Shown here piece by piece: positions 29,501-31,070 of a stretch of DNA of 31,070 nt (positions are counted from its first letter, which is position 1; every line of letters starts with the position of its first letter). Made by a program: the position numbers and the translations under genes. The stretch spans positions 1-31,070 of IMG/VR virus record IMGVR_UViG_3300017709_000017. The stretch is one strand, 5' to 3'. The notes beneath the pieces are model-generated. The model saw only the letters and a list, made by a program, of their open reading frames with translations. It searched no databases and was not told where the DNA came from. This DNA comes from a virus.

Positions 29501-31070
29501 TACTGCCTCTCCTCATTCATTGACTGTGCAGCTAAACCACCACCTACGGCTGTTGCAGCTATTGGAGTAAAGAGAGGTTGACCTTTTGGTGCGGAAGATT
29601 TGATGGCATCTGTGATAGGAATAGCGAGTGTGTCTTGTCCACCGTCCACAGGTAACTTTATTACCTCAACCTTGGCTTTTTTATCGAGCTTCTTAAGAAC
29701 TGCACTGGAGTTTTTAGGAAGGATTGAATCATAGAATTGTTCAAGACCGGGTTCATTCCACCGAGCCACTTGTATTTTACCGGGGCTCCAAGCAACGTAA
29801 TCATAACCATTTTCTGTAGCGTAACGGATCATTCTCTTTAAACCCAGTTGGACCCATTGGTCAGTTTTTTCTACAAGAGGACCACGGGGAACAATAGTAT
29901 TTGGAGTTTCTTTAGTTAAATTATTAATTTCATCAGTTATATTTTTTAACTCAACAAATGCGTCATAAGCACCGGGATTGTCTTTATATATTCTACGGGC
30001 AGTTTCAAGATCAGTATTTGCTAAAGTTACGTTATTAATTACAGAGCCCGGACCTTCTCCAACTTTTTTATTAAATGCTTCAGATAATTTTTGTTTCTTA
30101 CTTTCTAAGCTACTTATTTTAGCTTTGTTCGCTTGTATTTCTGGGGAGTTAAACCTCATACGATCACTTTTACGACCGCCCCCGGCTTGAGCCCAATCGC
30201 TTTGAAACTCCTCAATATAAAGAACCTTTTTACCGTTAATGTCTTTTCGGTCTTTCACTCTGACATGAGCAATAATATTATTTTCATCAAAATGTGAATT
30301 GTCCTTAAATGAAGCAAGTGACCCTTGTGGATACTTTTTATTATTTTCAGCAAATTCAATACGCAGTTGTTTCATTTGATTTTCTAAGTTTCTTTTTTCA
30401 GCGTACAATACTTTTTCTTCATCTGTATGATTAGACATATTTATTTGTAACCGTGGCGATATACTATTTATTTCATTAACTCGTTTTCTAAGTTCAAATT
30501 CCTGTTGACCGATTTTACTCGACTTGATTTGGGCTGAAACCAAGTCAGGATCACCAGAAAAGTTATCATTTTGTAAAAGTATCTCCCTATAATTCTCACC
30601 GCCATCTTGCGTATAATCTAGGTATCGGGCATCACCTTCATATTCTATAAAACCATAATCCATGGCGTGTGTTTCGGCTTGTACTTTTGCTTCATCCAGA
30701 GAATAAATATCTCCATCTGTAACTCTTGTTCCATTTGGCGTATTAATATAATACCCTAAATCGTCATTACCAACTATTTCGTAACCAGAGTCAGGATCAC
30801 GATACTGCATATAAGGATTATCAAGATATTCTTCTTGGGCTATATTATCTGCAATTTCTGCTACGTCATAACGAAAATCAACAACATTACCATCAGCGTC
30901 CGTATATTCAAACTCACCTTTTTTTAAGGCTTCAAGCATTGCAGGGTTATAACCGGGCTTTTCTTTTAAACCACTATCAATTTGCTCAACTATAAACTCT
31001 TCCCCACGTTCTAATTCATACATATAATCTTCAGTTCTGTGTCTCCATTCATCAGCGTCATCTATAACCG
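29500..31070 (-). CDS. C-terminal part of a large polyvalent-type phage protein (open at window edge)
   Basis: The frame runs open to base 31070, 15 codons beyond the first internal ATG, so the ATG at 31023 is not the true start. The protein contains HVRVKDRKDINGKKVLYIEE then FQSDWAQAGGGRKSDRMRFN, and later WVQLGLKRMIRYATENGYDY, AWSPGKIQVARW. This module (LYIEE-x-QSDW...W-x-x-L-x-LKR...A-x-x-G-Y-D-x-x-AW) occurs in very large phage virion proteins following a module seen at the other end of the window. Reading in from base 1, codon phase is continuous and the text joins as ...GGT A VIDDADEW. It most likely encodes the remaining 523 residues of that gene. Confidence 0.87.
   Translation of the reverse strand, partial: VIDDADEWRHRTEDYMYELERGEEFIVEQIDSGLKEKPGYNPAMLEALKKGEFEYTDADGNVVDFRYDVAEIADNIAQEEYLDNPYMQYRDPDSGYEIVGNDDLGYYINTPNGTRVTDGDIYSLDEAKVQAETHAMDYGFIEYEGDARYLDYTQDGGENYREILLQNDNFSGDPDLVSAQIKSSKIGQQEFELRKRVNEINSISPRLQINMSNHTDEEKVLYAEKRNLENQMKQLRIEFAENNKKYPQGSLASFKDNSHFDENNIIAHVRVKDRKDINGKKVLYIEEFQSDWAQAGGGRKSDRMRFNSPEIQANKAKISSLESKKQKLSEAFNKKVGEGPGSVINNVTLANTDLETARRIYKDNPGAYDAFVELKNITDEINNLTKETPNTIVPRGPLVEKTDQWVQLGLKRMIRYATENGYDYVAWSPGKIQVARWNEPGLEQFYDSILPKNSSAVLKKLDKKAKVEVIKLPVDGGQDTLAIPITDAIKSSAPKGQPLFTPIAATAVGGGLAAQSMNEERQ

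Overview
The window looks like an entire small podophage genome, or nearly so. Virion and packaging genes of T7-like type (tail tubular A and B, internal virion proteins, portal, scaffold, capsid, terminase) occupy most of the minus strand. They are combined with a replication and recombination set that is not T7-like: a lambda O-like initiator, a DnaA domain IV-like protein, SSB, a YqaJ exonuclease, RecT and a serine recombinase. I see no RNA polymerase, DNA polymerase, primase or helicase. Several small proteins (DUF6447-like, a basic KKxGRPPKK peptide, an 86-aa RSFKARH protein) are of kinds I associate with marine podophages, so a marine bacterial host is likely. The host species cannot be told from the sequence.

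The two window ends belong to one gene. The minus-strand frame open at base 1 continues in phase into the frame open at base 31070, and the two halves carry consecutive parts of a large phage protein of the polyvalent type. This suggests a circular or circularly permuted map of about 31 kb, cut at an arbitrary point.

Layout: 1-6113 (minus) holds ejection and tail proteins. 6164-14025 (minus) holds a capsid-proximal protein, major capsid, scaffold, portal, small basic proteins, a gp13/GNAT-like protein and the terminase subunits. 14025-16809 (minus) holds SSB, an initiator with an internal origin-like repeat cluster, a DnaA domain IV-like protein, a DUF1064 nuclease-like protein, two unknowns and a ribbon-helix-helix regulator. 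16899-20794 (plus) is a tightly overlapped early operon with two small unknowns, serine recombinase, an unknown, a membrane protein, YqaJ exonuclease, RecT and a LexA-type winged-helix protein. 20791-22395 (minus) is the lysis cassette. 22419-26485 (minus) holds small membrane and tail proteins, a tail assembly chaperone and a repeat-rich tail fibre. 26531-31070 (minus) holds two very large virion or ejection proteins.

Transcription seems to be organised by a 14-nt motif, minus-strand GTTCAARACCTAGA, found five times. Each copy lies at the upstream edge of a leftward block: capsid, SSB/terminase, early-left, lysis and tail fibre. Most adjacent genes overlap as ATGA or TAATG, so translation is heavily coupled. 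The only sizeable non-coding stretches are the 180-190 nt leaders of capsid and SSB, the divergent early region at 16810-16898 and about 100 nt at 18469-18566.
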